Below are positions 12,277-23,176 of a stretch of 64,000 nt of DNA, piece by piece. The notes under the pieces are model-generated. The model searched no databases. It was not told the origin of the DNA and saw nothing but the letters and a program-made list of their open reading frames with translations. The DNA lies in the NCBI GenBank assembly GCA_001557505.1, contig LSAX01000010.1, positions 1,798,001 to 1,862,000 on the forward strand, read 5' to 3'. The translations under genes and the position numbers were made by a program. How positions within the stretch are numbered: the first letter of the stretch is position 1; each line of letters opens with the position of its first letter. Source of the stretch: Reticulascus tulasneorum (taxonomy: Eukaryota > Ascomycota > Sordariomycetes > Glomerellales > Reticulascaceae).

Positions 12277-14815
12277 TCATGTCATCATAGAGTCTTCCAT
12301 TCCAACTTCATCCTCAAAGCTTTCAATCGCCTCCTTGATCTGTTGACTTGCCTGTATCACGCCTGTCAGTAACAAAATTCCAAGCCCTCAAGCCAGTGAT
12401 GCTCACCTTCGGGTCCAGAGCGAGGGCGTTGCTGAAGTGGCGCACCGCCAACTGCTTCTCGTTGATGCTCCTATACAGTTTCCCTAGCAGGAAGTGCACC
12501 GTGGCTTCGTCAGGGGCCAAGTCCTTCAAGATCATGAGTTCCTTCTGCGCAGCCTCTAACTGCCCAACTGCCAGGAGGGCCCGGGCCTTCTTGTATCGGG
12601 TTTGTGCAGCTCGGGGTGCGAGTTCGGTTGCTTTGCTGAAGAACTGCAGGGCAGGCAGAATCTGCTTCTGCTTCTCCAAGATGGTGCCGATACAACAGAT
12701 CAGCACCGCGTTGGTAGGGTTGATAATAGAGGCCGCGTGGAAGTGCGTGTAGGCTTTTTCATAATTGCCGAGCCTCTCGTAAACTCGGCCAATGCCGTAA
12801 TATGCATTGTAATGCCGTCGGTCTGCCGAAACCGCATGTCGGTATGCAGTGAGGGCCTTTTCGTATTCTTCGTTGGCAACATGCTCGTGTCCTTGAAGCG
12901 TGAAGGCATAGGCAAATTTGGGATTCAGTTGTGTTGCCCTCTTGAAACATCGCAGGGCTTGTTCGTGGTCTCGGGCCAAGGACCAGGCGTTGCCCAGCGC
13001 ACACCACGCTTGCGGAGAATGCCAAGACGAATCGACGAGCTCGTGGGCGAGGAAGGAAAGGTCTGTCTCTCGTTTGAGGTGCCAGAGAATAGTGGAGTAG
13101 AGCTCCATATCATCCATTCTCGTCGGCGCAAGCACTCGCAACTTTCTGAACGGCTTCTCCGCCTCTGCGTATGCTGCCTGTTCATAGTGCGCTCGTCCCA
13201 TTTGGGCAAGCACCCAGGGCGTGTCCTGCTGGCTCCGAGGCAGGGAGCTATATACCTGCAGTGCCTCCTGGCACTGGAATTGCGAAAGCGAGTAGTAGCC
13301 AACCGCGAGCTTCTTCAACAATTCCATTATCCACTTCAAGGCTTCCTCGATCCTGGCTGCTTCGGGTTCTGTCGGTTTCGGTATTTGAGGCGCCACAACC
13401 GGTGGCTCTCTGATACGCGACATTTCCGCATGGTCAATATCCATGCTGTTTTCTTCCAAAGGCTTTCTGTTGCCACTAACTACTCTGCCCACACTGGAGC
13501 CGCTGGAGCCAGGTCGCATAATCCGGGAAATCGGGGGTCTAGCCTTCTTCAATTCCCGAGTGGCGCCAGCACCGATGGTGGCAGCTCCAGAGTTCGCTTT
13601 GGTCACCGAGGGCCGAAACATATTCAGCCTTGCGCTTCTCCTCTGCGGAGCACCGGGTTCCTCCGAGTTCTGTCTGGCCTGGACTGGATGCCCTGATACT
13701 GTTCTCTTCCTCTCCGTCGTGGCAAATGACGACCGAAATGCAGCAGCTGGCGGATCGGATAACAGCTCCACGGCTTGGTCCTGTCCCTTATCATGTGCTC
13801 TAGCGACTCGTTTGGTCCCTAGTTTGTAGCTGATTCTCGGCGGCGCCTCGACTAGACCTGGCTCCGGTGGTGGAGCCGTGCGAACCTTCCTCGCTGGTGC
13901 CTGAGGAGGCTCTGTTCCAAATGCCGGCCGCGCAACTTGGGGTTCCGCCACTGATACCGGGCCTGTAGGAGTTTCCATCCCATCCGACCCTCCGTTGCTC
14001 AGGATAGGGGGGGCCAACCTGGATCTCGCCGCAGCAATCTTGGACATAAAGTCATTTTCTTCCGTTTCTCCTGAGAAGACATTGCTACCAAACGGCATGT
14101 CCTGATATGTTGATGAACGGTTTAGCTCAAACGGATCTGCCGAATCGATAACAGCCCGCACTGAGGGCTTCTTTGCCATCGGCTCAAGAGAATTCGCAGC
14201 GGTGCTCTCCTTCAGCTCCACTGGCACAGTTCCCACGTCTTGGTCGAACGACTGTACCAGAGACTCGTTGGCCCTAAAGATATTCGGAACCCTGACGTTG
14301 ACGCCCATGTCGCAAAGACCTGTAAAGGCATCCCACATGAACGGGTTGATCTTGAGAGCTTCTTCGAAGCAGCTAATAGCCCGCTTCTTGTCATCATAAG
14401 CCCGGTAGAGCTTACCCAAGAGGCACAGCACAGCAGCGGCGTCAGGATACAGCGCGCGAGAAGAAGGAGTATGCTTTCCCAGGTTTGACCTGAGCGTGCC
14501 CTTATCCCTCGCCTTCTCTAGCGCCTGGATGCCATCTCGGTACCGCTCCAACGTCAAGCAAGCTTGCGCAAAGACCCAGGCGGCACCGAGATTCGTTCCC
14601 CGATATGCAGAGGTTCTGCTGACCTCATATGCTGATCTGAAATCGCCCAGACGAAAATGGCATAGAGCCAGAAGGTGGGCTGATTCGCTCGACTTTGGGT
14701 CTTGGGCAGTGAGCCTCTCGGCGAAGAAAAGAGCATTCTCGTACGAGTTGTTGTCGAGGTGGTAGTAAACCACCTGTCGCAGCAAGCCCGTTATAGCTGC
14801 GCTTGTTGGCGCCAT
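12277..14815 (-). CDS. CDC27: Anaphase-promoting complex subunit Cdc27/APC3 (BimA)
   Basis: A TPR scaffold of the APC/C ubiquitin ligase, needed for the metaphase-anaphase transition; in the family it receives the IR tails of Cdh1/Cdc20 and Apc10. Exon 1 is 14815-12407, a 55-nt intron follows, and exon 2 is 12351-12277; total 827 aa. Splicing replaces a nonsense tail with KASQQIKEAIESFEDE, the expected C-terminal helix. The first 200 residues hold TPRs (YYHLDNNSYENALFFAERL, ALCHFRLGDFRSAYEV). A disordered Ser/Pro/Arg linker spans about 230-480. The C-terminal half is a tandem TPR superhelix (AWCALGNAWSLARDHEQAL, AYYGIGRVYERLGNYEKA). The ATG at 14815 is chosen because the open frame upstream contains no ATG. 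It is divergent from SND2. Confidence 0.95.
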
Positions 14816-15443
14816 GTTCGGAGGTGGGATATGCAGAGAGTTTCGGCGCAAATTAGACGGGGCTACTGTCGACGAGGAACCGTGGCCATGGGAAGGCGTG
14901 GATCGAAAGGGAATCCCGACAGTGGGCAATGATATGTTGTGCTAGCCTGCGCGGGGAGGCAGCTGTCAAAGCTATGTCAGGAGATCGGTGCCGAGTCGAA
15001 GAATAAACCAGGAATGCTGGTGTTCGTCAAGTCTGTGACACGTTCGGTCGCGAAGAAGAGACCCAGTCAACAGAGAGGCAATGACTGGTCTTTTGGCCGC
15101 AGGCATTAAAAATTATGAGCAACAATAGAGAGGCCGCCAGGGAGAATGGGCATTCAGAGTGACTGAACGGACAGTTTGAATATGGGGCACGCGCTGAGAG
15201 TTGTCGATGTCGTGTTGGGTGCCTTTCGTGAACGACCGGATGGTGGGACCGTGAATGTTTGGATTCGGGGGGTGGTGGGACGATGGACGAATGGATTCAG
15301 CGAAGAACTAGAGCAGCACGACTACCGTGTTTCCCGAACCATAAATGCAAGATCCATTAGAAGAGCGTGGCGACAACTTCGGGCAGCGACCACACGGCTT
15401 CTTGAAGGAGACGAAGAAAAATAAGTATCCTCCCGACGTCAAT

Positions 15444-15471
15444 AGACAGACAGACAGACAGACAGACAGAC
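15444..15471 (+). repeat. (AGAC)7 microsatellite
   Basis: Seven uninterrupted AGAC units in the CDC27/SND2 intergenic region. Confidence 0.95.
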
Positions 15472-15880
15472 GGCTGTGAAAGGAGGGAAAGCACGATACT
15501 GTACCTAAGGCTAACCGGGTGTTGATGGCGATTTCTGGAGGTCCACAGCTGTCGAACCCCTTCTTTCGCGCTGATGTTATTGGTCCAGACGATTTCATTG
15601 GTTCAGACGGCCCGCCCAGCGCCTTCGCCCAGCAACAGAAGGCGCCCAGCCCCAAAATGCAACCCCTGCCACCACGACTCCCAGCCCACCATAACGATCC
15701 CCCCATTCCAGGTATGCCTGTCTGGACACCTGTACGATGGAAGTACCTAGCCACTGCAGGTAAGTAATTAGGTACGCACCCAGATAGGGTGCTCTAGGTC
15801 ATAGTGAGGTACTGTCTCATGAATATACCCATGTGTGCCAGATAATAATGGAAGTTGGGAGTTTTGTCTCCACTGGGAAG

Positions 15881-15904
15881 GTGGGCAGGTGGGCAGGTGG
15901 GCAG
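15881..15904 (+). repeat. Three tandem GTGGGCAG units
   Basis: Three perfect 8-bp units, about 320 bp upstream of the SND2 start codon. Confidence 0.9.
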
Positions 15905-16227
15905 CAATTGGTGCCGTACCACACGGAGAAGCTCCAGAACCCACCACCTGTCTTTGTCCACCCAGAGAGATACATACATAGATCCACGACCCCGATTTCG
16001 TCACACCTCACTCACTCTTTTTTGAGCCTCGACATTCTTCCCCAACCGCCACCCTCTTATCCCAGACTCTTTCATCCATCTGCCACATCGCATATCTCGC
16101 TGAGACCCGAGCTCTAGAACCCGGCTCCGCCTCCCACCCTCAAACGCAGCTGCATTCCAGTAGCAAGCAGACCTAGACCTCCAGATCTGGTCTGCGTCTC
16201 AGACCACTGGAAACAAAGACAGTAGTC

Positions 16228-16707
16228 ATGGCTCAAAAGGCGAAAAAAGAACTTGCCAAGGCGAATGCCTCTGCGCTGAACAACCTTCACATCGGATCAG
16301 TGGTCGCCAATGCCGTCTTTTTCCAGTTCCACCTGTTCTTCAACTCCCGTTCTCTCTTTTGGTACTTCATCTTCTCAATACCAGCCCTCATCTGCGAGTT
16401 TGTTCTTGAGAATGCGGGTCGGCCCAAGTACGACCCCAGCGGCGCTCTCAAGACCTCTGGTGAGGATCTGGGTGCCGCTGGCTTGACGGAGTACATGTTC
16501 GATGTCGTTTGGGTTACTTGGGCCTCATTGGCCGCCGTCATTCTCTTTGGCAATTGGGGATGGTTCTTGTGGCTAGTTTTGCCAGCTTATGGTATCTATA
16601 CTGGATACGGACTGCTCGGAGCTGGGAAGAAAATGGCTCAGATGCAGGCTACCAACAACGAAGCTGCGCCGGCAGGCAACAGAAAGCAACGACGAGCCGC
16701 GGCATAG
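16228..16707 (+). CDS. SND2: SND2 / TMEM208 family ER membrane protein
   Basis: A component of the SRP-independent (SND) route that targets proteins to the ER. It is a single exon of 159 aa, the usual size. The N terminus has the family pattern MAQKAKKELAKANASALNNL followed by HIGSVVANAVFFQFHLFF. Two hydrophobic hairpins are visible: residues about 24-60 and about 92-130, the second ending in a Gly/Tyr-rich turn (PAYGIYTGYGLLGAG). The C terminus is basic (NRKQRRAAA), consistent with a cytosolic tail. The start is the first ATG after a C/T-rich leader. Its stop is only 80 bp from the stop of the convergent DUF3605 gene. Confidence 0.92.
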   Translation: MAQKAKKELAKANASALNNLHIGSVVANAVFFQFHLFFNSRSLFWYFIFSIPALICEFVLENAGRPKYDPSGALKTSGEDLGAAGLTEYMFDVVWVTWASLAAVILFGNWGWFLWLVLPAYGIYTGYGLLGAGKKMAQMQATNNEAAPAGNRKQRRAAA

Positions 16708-16787
16708 TGAAGCCTGACCTCAACTCTCATGCGTCGGCCGCGGTGATAGGGTCCATACTCCTGCAGTCAATCAAAATCAAACCCCTC

Positions 16788-17492
16788 TCACCCTTGACGA
16801 TGCCAGGGCTGTTCCTGCGCCCACTTCTCCAAGATCTCCGGTTCTACATTTTGGACCAAGACATGGATGTGTTCTAAGCTCCGTACGCTCTGCAAGGCAA
16901 CCCAATTCTTAAACCACATCACTCGCTGCCCTCCATCCGAGCCAATCGTGTCCACGAAGTATCTCTTCACGAAATCCTGCACGAGTTGCCTACTACTGGG
17001 AGTCATGTCGCCAGTTTCCGGATCCGTAGGTATGGTGGTACGGGACCACACGACGATATGAGTAATATCGGAGCTGAGCCCATACGGCCAGTCGTTCACG
17101 AGCACGCGGTAGTCCGATTGGTTTGCAAAGGGGATCGTCGACACTGGCGTAAATGGAGCCTCGCCCCAAATCTTGGGAAGGCGGTGGACGAGGAGGTACT
17201 TAGTCATAGACCCGTATTCGGCCTTGGTTTCAGCTGTCCATTTCATGTACCGGCGCAGGTCAGAAGGCTTTCTTTTAAGGACTGACAGGTTGTTCTCCTC
17301 TACGACTAGATGTTAGTGGATTCTAGGTTCGGGAGTGCAGTGAGGTGATCGTAGTCTACTGAAAGCATTACCAATGATAGTTCTTAATTCATCCCAGTCA
17401 TGCTTCTTAAACTCCTCATCAGTCTGTGAGAGGACCCATCTGTCCATATCCGTCAACGGGAATGGTGCTTCCTCGACCGGAAATTCACCCAT
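16788..17492 (-). CDS. DUF3605 family protein (GlcNAc-induced Gig1-like)
   Basis: Exons 17492-17372 and 17299-16788 give 210 aa. The 72-nt intron (GTAATG donor, CACTAAC branch, CGTAG acceptor) joins FPLTDMDRWVLSQTDEEF in exon 1 to NNLSVLKRKPSDLRRY and MKWTAETKAEYGSM in exon 2. This order is the signature of the DUF3605 family, described in Candida as induced by N-acetylglucosamine; its biochemical role is not established. The ATG at 17492 is used because the only in-frame codon further upstream in the open frame is GTG. A Trp-rich patch (WGEAPFTP, VNDWPYG, HIVVWSRT) and a C-terminal segment HIHVLVQN are as expected. It seems to be a soluble protein with no targeting signal. Confidence 0.88.
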
Positions 17493-17993
17493 GGCTTCGG
17501 TGTTGATTAAGCTTATACCGCCACCGGTTTGGCTGCCTGGTCGTGCGCTTCCGCAAGACACTCGGGATACTGATATAGGAGATGAACGTGAACACGGACC
17601 AATTAGTAATCTAATTGGGGCTTATAACATAATCCAGGTAAAATGCGACTGTGAACGAAAGTAACTCCAGTTTGCTGACTTGTGAGATGGGTGAGGGAGG
17701 TTTGAGGAAACTGTGGTGGTTACATCGAGAAAATGAGACGATTAGATTGGCTGCCTGCTGGTCGCTGGCGCCAAAGTGGATAGCCGCCGATTCTCGAAGA
17801 GCCAGGACTTTTGCTACTTACACTAGCAGGTTCAATAAAGAGATACGTAGGCAATCGTGAGAACCGTTGAATACCAGTAATCGGTCTTTTCAATTAAGGA
17901 TTTGCTTATTTTTTGGGAACTTGAAAGCCAAGTCGGACTGGGATTTGGCTTCATTTGGGAGACACTAAAGTCGGCCGTGCTCATTCTTCCGGT
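17493..17993. other. Intergenic, nothing recognised
   Basis: 501 bp between the start of the DUF3605 gene and the stop of the EBP-like gene, both on the minus strand. It should contain the promoter of the former and the 3' UTR of the latter. No structured element is visible. Confidence 0.5.
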
Positions 17994-18985
17994 CTATCTA
18001 CTCTTCTTTGGCTCTAAGGTCTTGCTGCCCATAACCACGCGAAGTCTCTGCAGAGTCACCTCCGCCTTTTCCAGTGCTTCGAAAGCACATCTGATGGACC
18101 CCAAACTATCGATGAGAAGAACTGAGAGGAGGTCAGCAGATGATATGAGACGGGGATCTATCAGGGCAGTACGTACCGGATGGAACCACCACCCAAGGCG
18201 CATTGCAGCCGACATAGTAAACCCAATAGTACAAGAACTCCGGCCGGCTGTGAAATACGCCGTTGAAGTGGGACTCGGTGAGACTAGTCGAGTAGTACAG
18301 CACTACCCCGTACAGATGGCCGATACACATGATGATCTGAAGCGGGTGCCGGAGGTAGCTGCCTCTGATGATGCTGATGACTATGGACCAGCATAGAGGA
18401 CCCCAGAAGAACTTGAAGAGATTGTCAGCAAAAGGCCAAAGCACCAATGGTCATTTGCTTGGGGTACCTACCACAGTAATCGACTCGACGCATAGCATAA
18501 AGGGATCTGAAGTCAGGTATCGTGAATCAGACAACGCGTACTCCTTCCACAGCTGTCCAAACAGACTCTGTTGCCCCGCCAGAGCCTCATGGTTCCAGAC
18601 GAAGTAGCCTATATCATCGTTATTCGCGTTGGTCAACGTGATATTGGGTTGGAAACGGCCTACATACCTTCGAAGAAGCAGTGCAAGAAGCCGCCTGGAA
18701 AGAGTGTTAAATACTTGTCGTGGGGTTCGCCGCGAATCTATACGTACATAGAGAGAACCAGCCTACTGTAAGTTGATCTGATGTTGTCAGGTTTGGGCTG
18801 AATCTTCTGGCCAGAACCTGGACTGTGAGGATTGTGATGCTGATGAGGGCTGCGAAAGAGCCTATGAGAACGACAACAGGAGATTCATTCTCTGCAAAGT
18901 TTTGCATCGAAGCATTAGATGGATAATATGGATGAGACAAGAATGCCTTCTCTTGAGCCATGACTGTCTCGATCCGTGCAGACAT
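17994..18985 (-). CDS. EBP-type sterol delta8-delta7 isomerase-like protein (EXPERA domain)
   Basis: Five exons (18985-18748, 18694-18668, 18608-18472, 18411-18177, 18121-17994) give 254 aa with all phases closed. Exon 2 is only 27 nt and codes the first catalytic helix. The product matches emopamil-binding protein: GFLHCFFEGYFVWNH supplies the His84/Glu88 pair, CVESITVFFWGPL supplies Glu130/Thr133, and CNAPWVVVP supplies Asn204/Trp207, all positions used by human EBP for sterol binding and proton transfer. Four to five hydrophobic segments are evident. The chain ends in KKSR, a canonical KKXX ER-retrieval signal. One difference is YGVVLY where human EBP has YGDVLY. Fungi normally make ergosterol with the unrelated ERG2 isomerase, so the substrate here is uncertain. 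Confidence 0.87.
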
Positions 18986-19656
18986 TAGTTATTCGTAGAC
19001 AACGTCCCTATGTCAAATGTAAAACACGATGAAAATTGTTCTGCAAATTTCACCCGAGCAATTGTCCCCTCTAATTATGTGGTTGGACCTTTTTTCCCTT
19101 CCCATCGTGAGTCGCTAATAAATGTCGGTGTGCCAATCACACTCTGTTATTACAGGGGGGGTGTTCGCTAACTTACAGGGGACTCCTCCCCGCGGCCTCC
19201 GGGATGGTCTCCAAGTCCTCGCCAAGCCCGGGTCGGGTGGCTGACTTTGGCCGCCTACTCTAATAACTTCAAGGTCTAGACTAGTGGACGGCGAGCAGAG
19301 ATATATTGGCATGACCGGATGTCGTCCAAGTTTGAGAGAAGGGTTTATCGAGACACAATGCTGAAATCCTCCCCTTTCGCCGTAGCGTAGCCGTATCGGC
19401 ACCGCGCTTACACGGACTTTGGTAGTCTACGGCGAGCATTCCACATGAGAAGGCATGGAAGACTCTTGTCACTAATGATCAGTAAACCTCTGGTTTCAGT
19501 GTCAACGAGGTGAGGAAGCGCGAGTTCACAATTCGTCGTAATAGTTCAACCAAAGCATATCCTTGACAATTCTTAGATATCATACGTTCCAATTCCCAAA
19601 AAGGCCCATTGACCATCACCATACTTCAGCCATTGAGCCTCACTCCAATATTCAAC
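18986..19656. other. Divergent EBP-like/PEBP intergenic region
   Basis: 671 bp between outward-facing genes. A/T-richer than its surroundings near 18990-19130, then a GC-rich stretch at 19185-19260. No gene or RNA structure is recognised. Confidence 0.45.
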
Positions 19657-20375
19657 ATGTCAGCCTACGTCGAGCTTACCAAAGCTACCTCGTTAAGAAC
19701 GCCAAAGGACACGATGCCAAGAGCTTCTATACAAGGCCAGCTTTCGCAAACTACAAGGAGCCAACTATTAACATCACCTCTCCTGACTGCGGCGAGAGCC
19801 CAGCCATTCTAGGGCCGGTATATATTGCAGAGGGCGGTGGTCGGGTTCCTAGCCTAGAATGGAGCGTGTCCGACGAGATTGCCCCAATGGTGAAGGAGTG
19901 GCTCCTCGTCGTTGAGGATCCGGACGCGCCATTGCCAACCCCAATTGCCCATGGGTGAGTCTTCCATGTTGCCATGCGGGAAGGCTGGATTTATTCATAG
20001 CTGGCAGTATTTATGGAGGTATTGCGCCGGAGAAGACGAAACTCACCCCTGAAGACTTCGAAATTCAAGATGGGGGCAAGGCTTTACTGAAAGGCGGGTT
20101 TTACTACGGCAAGAATCTGAGGAACAAGGTCTATGCACCGCCGAAGCCATTGCTCAACCATGGAAACCACAGATGTGAGTGCGTTTCTCTAGAGATGCTG
20201 GTTACGAGATTCTGATCTCAGTATAGACTTTTTCCAAATCGTTGCTCTCAATGCGCAGCTTGATCGGAAGATGCTGGCTGAAAAGGCAACCCGGGACCAG
20301 GTCGCGGAAGCTATTGATGGCAAGGTTTTGGCTTGGGGCATGTGGATTGGCACCTGTGAGAGGAGGTGGACTTGA
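19657..20375 (+). pseudogene. Phosphatidylethanolamine-binding-protein family gene with a 5' frameshift
   Basis: Body exons are well formed. Exon 1 ends at 19954, exon 2 is 20008-20174 and exon 3 is 20227-20375; introns are 53 and 52 nt. The joined product carries PEBP landmarks: TSPDCGESPA, LLVVEDPDAPLPTPIAHG, then IYGGIAPEKT and FFQIVALNAQLD, with Asp-Pro-Asp-Ala-Pro and the His-Gly anion-pocket motif intact. The problem is the start. ATG 19657 (MSAYVELTKA) has good context and resembles the family N terminus, but at about 19684-19686 the frame must shift by one base to enter YLVKNAKGHDAKSF, and the body frame has no ATG of its own upstream. There is no room for an intron at the junction. 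Either a one-base indel has disabled the gene, the base call is wrong, or an unrecognised upstream exon supplies the start. Role in fungi is unclear (proteinase or kinase inhibitor-like). Confidence 0.75.
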
Positions 20376-20691
20376 ATAGGGAGATAACCGTACGATTGTC
20401 TCTTGGCGCTCTTGACGATCTTTTATCACTTGCTAACTTGCTTCCTCGTGCATAAGTGCAATATTGATTGCACAGTAGTTGCTTGTTGTCATACCGATGC
20501 TTAATCGTAACCCTTTCACGTCAAAAAAAAGACTATAAAACGCCAGGAGAATGGCCATGTGCTACTTGCCTCACCCTTGCCATGCTTGTCGTCATATCGT
20601 ATGTTCAATGCTCCCAGCCCAATGAGGGTAACCCTTCCCAACCGCTTGGTCAAGCCTGGCTTTTACAGAAAAAATACAAAACTTCGCACTA
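20376..20691. other. Convergent 3' flanks, PEBP gene and Leu3-like gene
   Basis: 316 bp between two stop codons, with an A-rich tract at 20523-20530. Nothing else is recognised. Confidence 0.45.
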
Positions 20692-22937
20692 CTAGGACAA
20701 CCCCAGAAACCCTGGCTCTCCTCCGGTATTCCAATCAAAATCGTCCATGAGCATCGTCCAATCGATGTCTTGCAATGGATCACTAATCGGCAAAGTACTG
20801 GAATCGGCAGTCGCAGCTGTTTTGCGGGATTAGAGATGTGCCTGTTGCCTTCTAGATAACGAGCACTTACCAGGGACCGGGGTCGCTTGACCTTGCAGAG
20901 CACCTTTCTGCCTGGCATTATCCAGCTGCTTCTTCCATCTCCTGAGACACCCAAAAGCCAACACGGCTCCTATGCGATGCGGATAGTTTGAGATCGGATC
21001 CGCCAAGGGTGGTAGGAGGTGCCTCAGGGTCCAATATGACTCGGACATTTTGAGAACCCGCATGGCAAAGTCTCCATCTTGGACTGAACACTGGCGGAGA
21101 GCGGCTTGAGCGTTTTTGATGGATACTTCTGCTGTAGCGAACTCGATGTCGCTTACTTGACTGGAAACCAGCATATCAAATACGACAACACTGGCATCTA
21201 GCACCGTGCGGAAGACATGCTGCGGCGCATGTGTTAAGAATCGGTGGGTGTCATCCAGCCGAAGACTTAGATTGATAATTGCTTGGGCCGTGCTGTATGC
21301 TCTGTTTATGTTACGCTTGAAGGATGCTTGGTCGGTTGTTGGAAGTGGGATAAAGTAGTAGCTTTGGACTTCTAGCTGCGCGGCGAGAATGGTAAAGAGT
21401 TCCAGATCTAACAACAGTTAGTGCATTGCCTTAAACTAGGGACGGACAGCCAACCTGAGTTATTGCGAAACAATGGTTGCTTGATCTTGTCAATTTCGTC
21501 CTCTAAGAGGAGAACAACTGAATCTGGCACACCATCCGAGTCTTCACTGCATGCAAACATGGTTCGGCTCACTCGATTGCAGAATCTCTGTGTCTCATAC
21601 AGCAGGCCGAAGTAGCCCATGACCTCGGGCAACGACCTCCCGGCCGAGTTCTTGCTTATCGAGTCATTGAAGAATCCTGCCACAGCTGGATACCCGTTAT
21701 TCGCGGCGACTCTGTATGCCATTAGACTGTGTACGAACGGCTTTAACACGAGTGATAAAACGCACCTCTGAGCAATAATGTTATACCCGGCCCATGTGTA
21801 ACACGCCTCCTCATCCGAAAGTTCCTTAGGACGACATCCTATGCAGAACTCCGGATGGGCCCCTCGCCCCGTATGCAGTCCCAAAAGGAGAGAGGCATTC
21901 ATTGCGACAGCAACATAGGTTGAAGAGGGGTCACTTAGGAACCTGATGGTAGGCAGCGGCCATGTTGAAAGTACTAGCAGGGCGTTTACCGCCGACTGGC
22001 TGATTGGGGGACTAAAGGCAACTTCCGATATCTCTCGGGGCAGATTATCAATCATGAACTGGAAGACTTCGGAATCTTTGGCATAGCGACGGCAGGAGAC
22101 TGTAATGATTGTCCAAAACAGTGCTGGGCAGATCTTGTAACACCGATCGGGGTCTTGGGACCGAACGATCGGGAAGTACGGATGATAATGCTCAAAATAG
22201 CTTCGAATACATTAGTGAAATCTCCACAAGAGGCATGGAAGAAGAGTACTGGTCAAAGTAGAAATCGATGTCTTCTCCAGTAAACACGCGGGACCCGAGT
22301 GCTCGGGGCTGGCTCGGCAGCCGTGGATGTCCGGTAGGAGTCGTGTGGGAGGTGAGAGTCGGCGTAGGAACCTGTTCATGTGGGCGACTATGAACAGGAG
22401 ACAATGCAGGTAGCTTTATCCGGGTGGGTGAATGGTACGCAGGGCGGTCCGAGAATATAGGATATGCGGTACTAGGGCTAGGTAATGGGAGAGTAGATGG
22501 GTGCGGTGGCGCGGTCGCCGAGGCAGGGCTTGGGTTTACGGCGTTCTTGATGGTCTGAACTTCTTTCTCGAGCTGTTCGAGTTTGCTAAGGTTTCTGTGA
22601 GAAAATCATCTCAAAGTCCAGGTACGGATGAGTGAACCTTCTCCTGGTCATACGCTTGTGAGACTTATCGACCACACACTGAATGCCCAGCTTCAAACAC
22701 CTCTGGCAGGGTTGATTCGGTGTCAGACTAGCATTACATTTCACCTGTAACCGGTCAGTGCCCAATGTCAACCAAACAAAACAGAGCCTGGGCCGAAACC
22801 CAAGGGAGACGATATCCGATACCCACCTTTGAATCCCGACAACTTGTGCACGCCGTGTTTCGCCGAATCCGGTTCGGTGAACCCTGTGAAACGGAGTCGG
22901 AGACCGGCGCCGACGGACTGGGCGGCGAATTTTCCAT
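20692..22937 (-). CDS. Leu3-like Zn2Cys6 transcription factor
   Basis: Seven exons (22937-22827, 22744-22638, 22594-22250, 22200-21766, 21711-21455, 21407-20871, 20816-20692) give 638 aa; all six introns are short with GT-AG ends and the phases close. The zinc cluster is Cys30, 33, 40, 50, 53 and 60, split by intron 1 between CRDSK and VKC, and is followed by a short coiled-coil linker (LSKLEQLEKEVQTIKNAV). Residues about 195-400 are the fungal-specific regulatory domain: HYHPYFPIV, FWTIITVSCRRYA, LVLSTWPLPTIRF, LLLGLHTGRG. The acidic/aromatic C terminus DIDWTMLMDDFDWNTGGEPG is typical of Leu3-like activators, which control branched-chain amino-acid or nitrogen genes in response to metabolites. 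Target genes cannot be read here; the neighbouring PBN1 is unrelated. Confidence 0.92.
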
Positions 22938-23176
22938 TTGTCTCCTTTGCGTATTGAATGTTCGCCGGCGGCGTAGCTCATGCGTGTCCCAGGGTTTAAT
23001 TCCTTCTTTTTCGCTGAAATCCGTCCTGCTCTGGCTCCAATGACATCTGTGAAGTTCAACGGATTGCGGAGAATCGGGGCGATATCGGCAAGATGAATAC
23101 CCATCACAGTCACGTGATTGGTTACGAAGTGGGATCTTGGTGCGCTGGAAAGCTATCGTACTTATCAAGTATACAT

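Larger units (their letters stand above)
14816..16227. other. Divergent CDC27/SND2 intergenic region with microsatellites
   Basis: 1.4 kb between two outward-facing starts. It contains an AGAC microsatellite (7 perfect units, 15444-15471), a three-fold GTGGGCAG repeat (15881-15904), and, nearest SND2, a C/T-rich stretch at about 16005-16130 that looks like a 5' leader. No coding gene is recognised; open frames of up to 148 aa overlap the repeats. Confidence 0.6.

Noticed and set aside
14816..14929. 38-residue N-terminal extension of Cdc27
   Set aside because: The frame is open but its first codon is TTG; the first ATG is at 14815, right before the conserved TPR helices.
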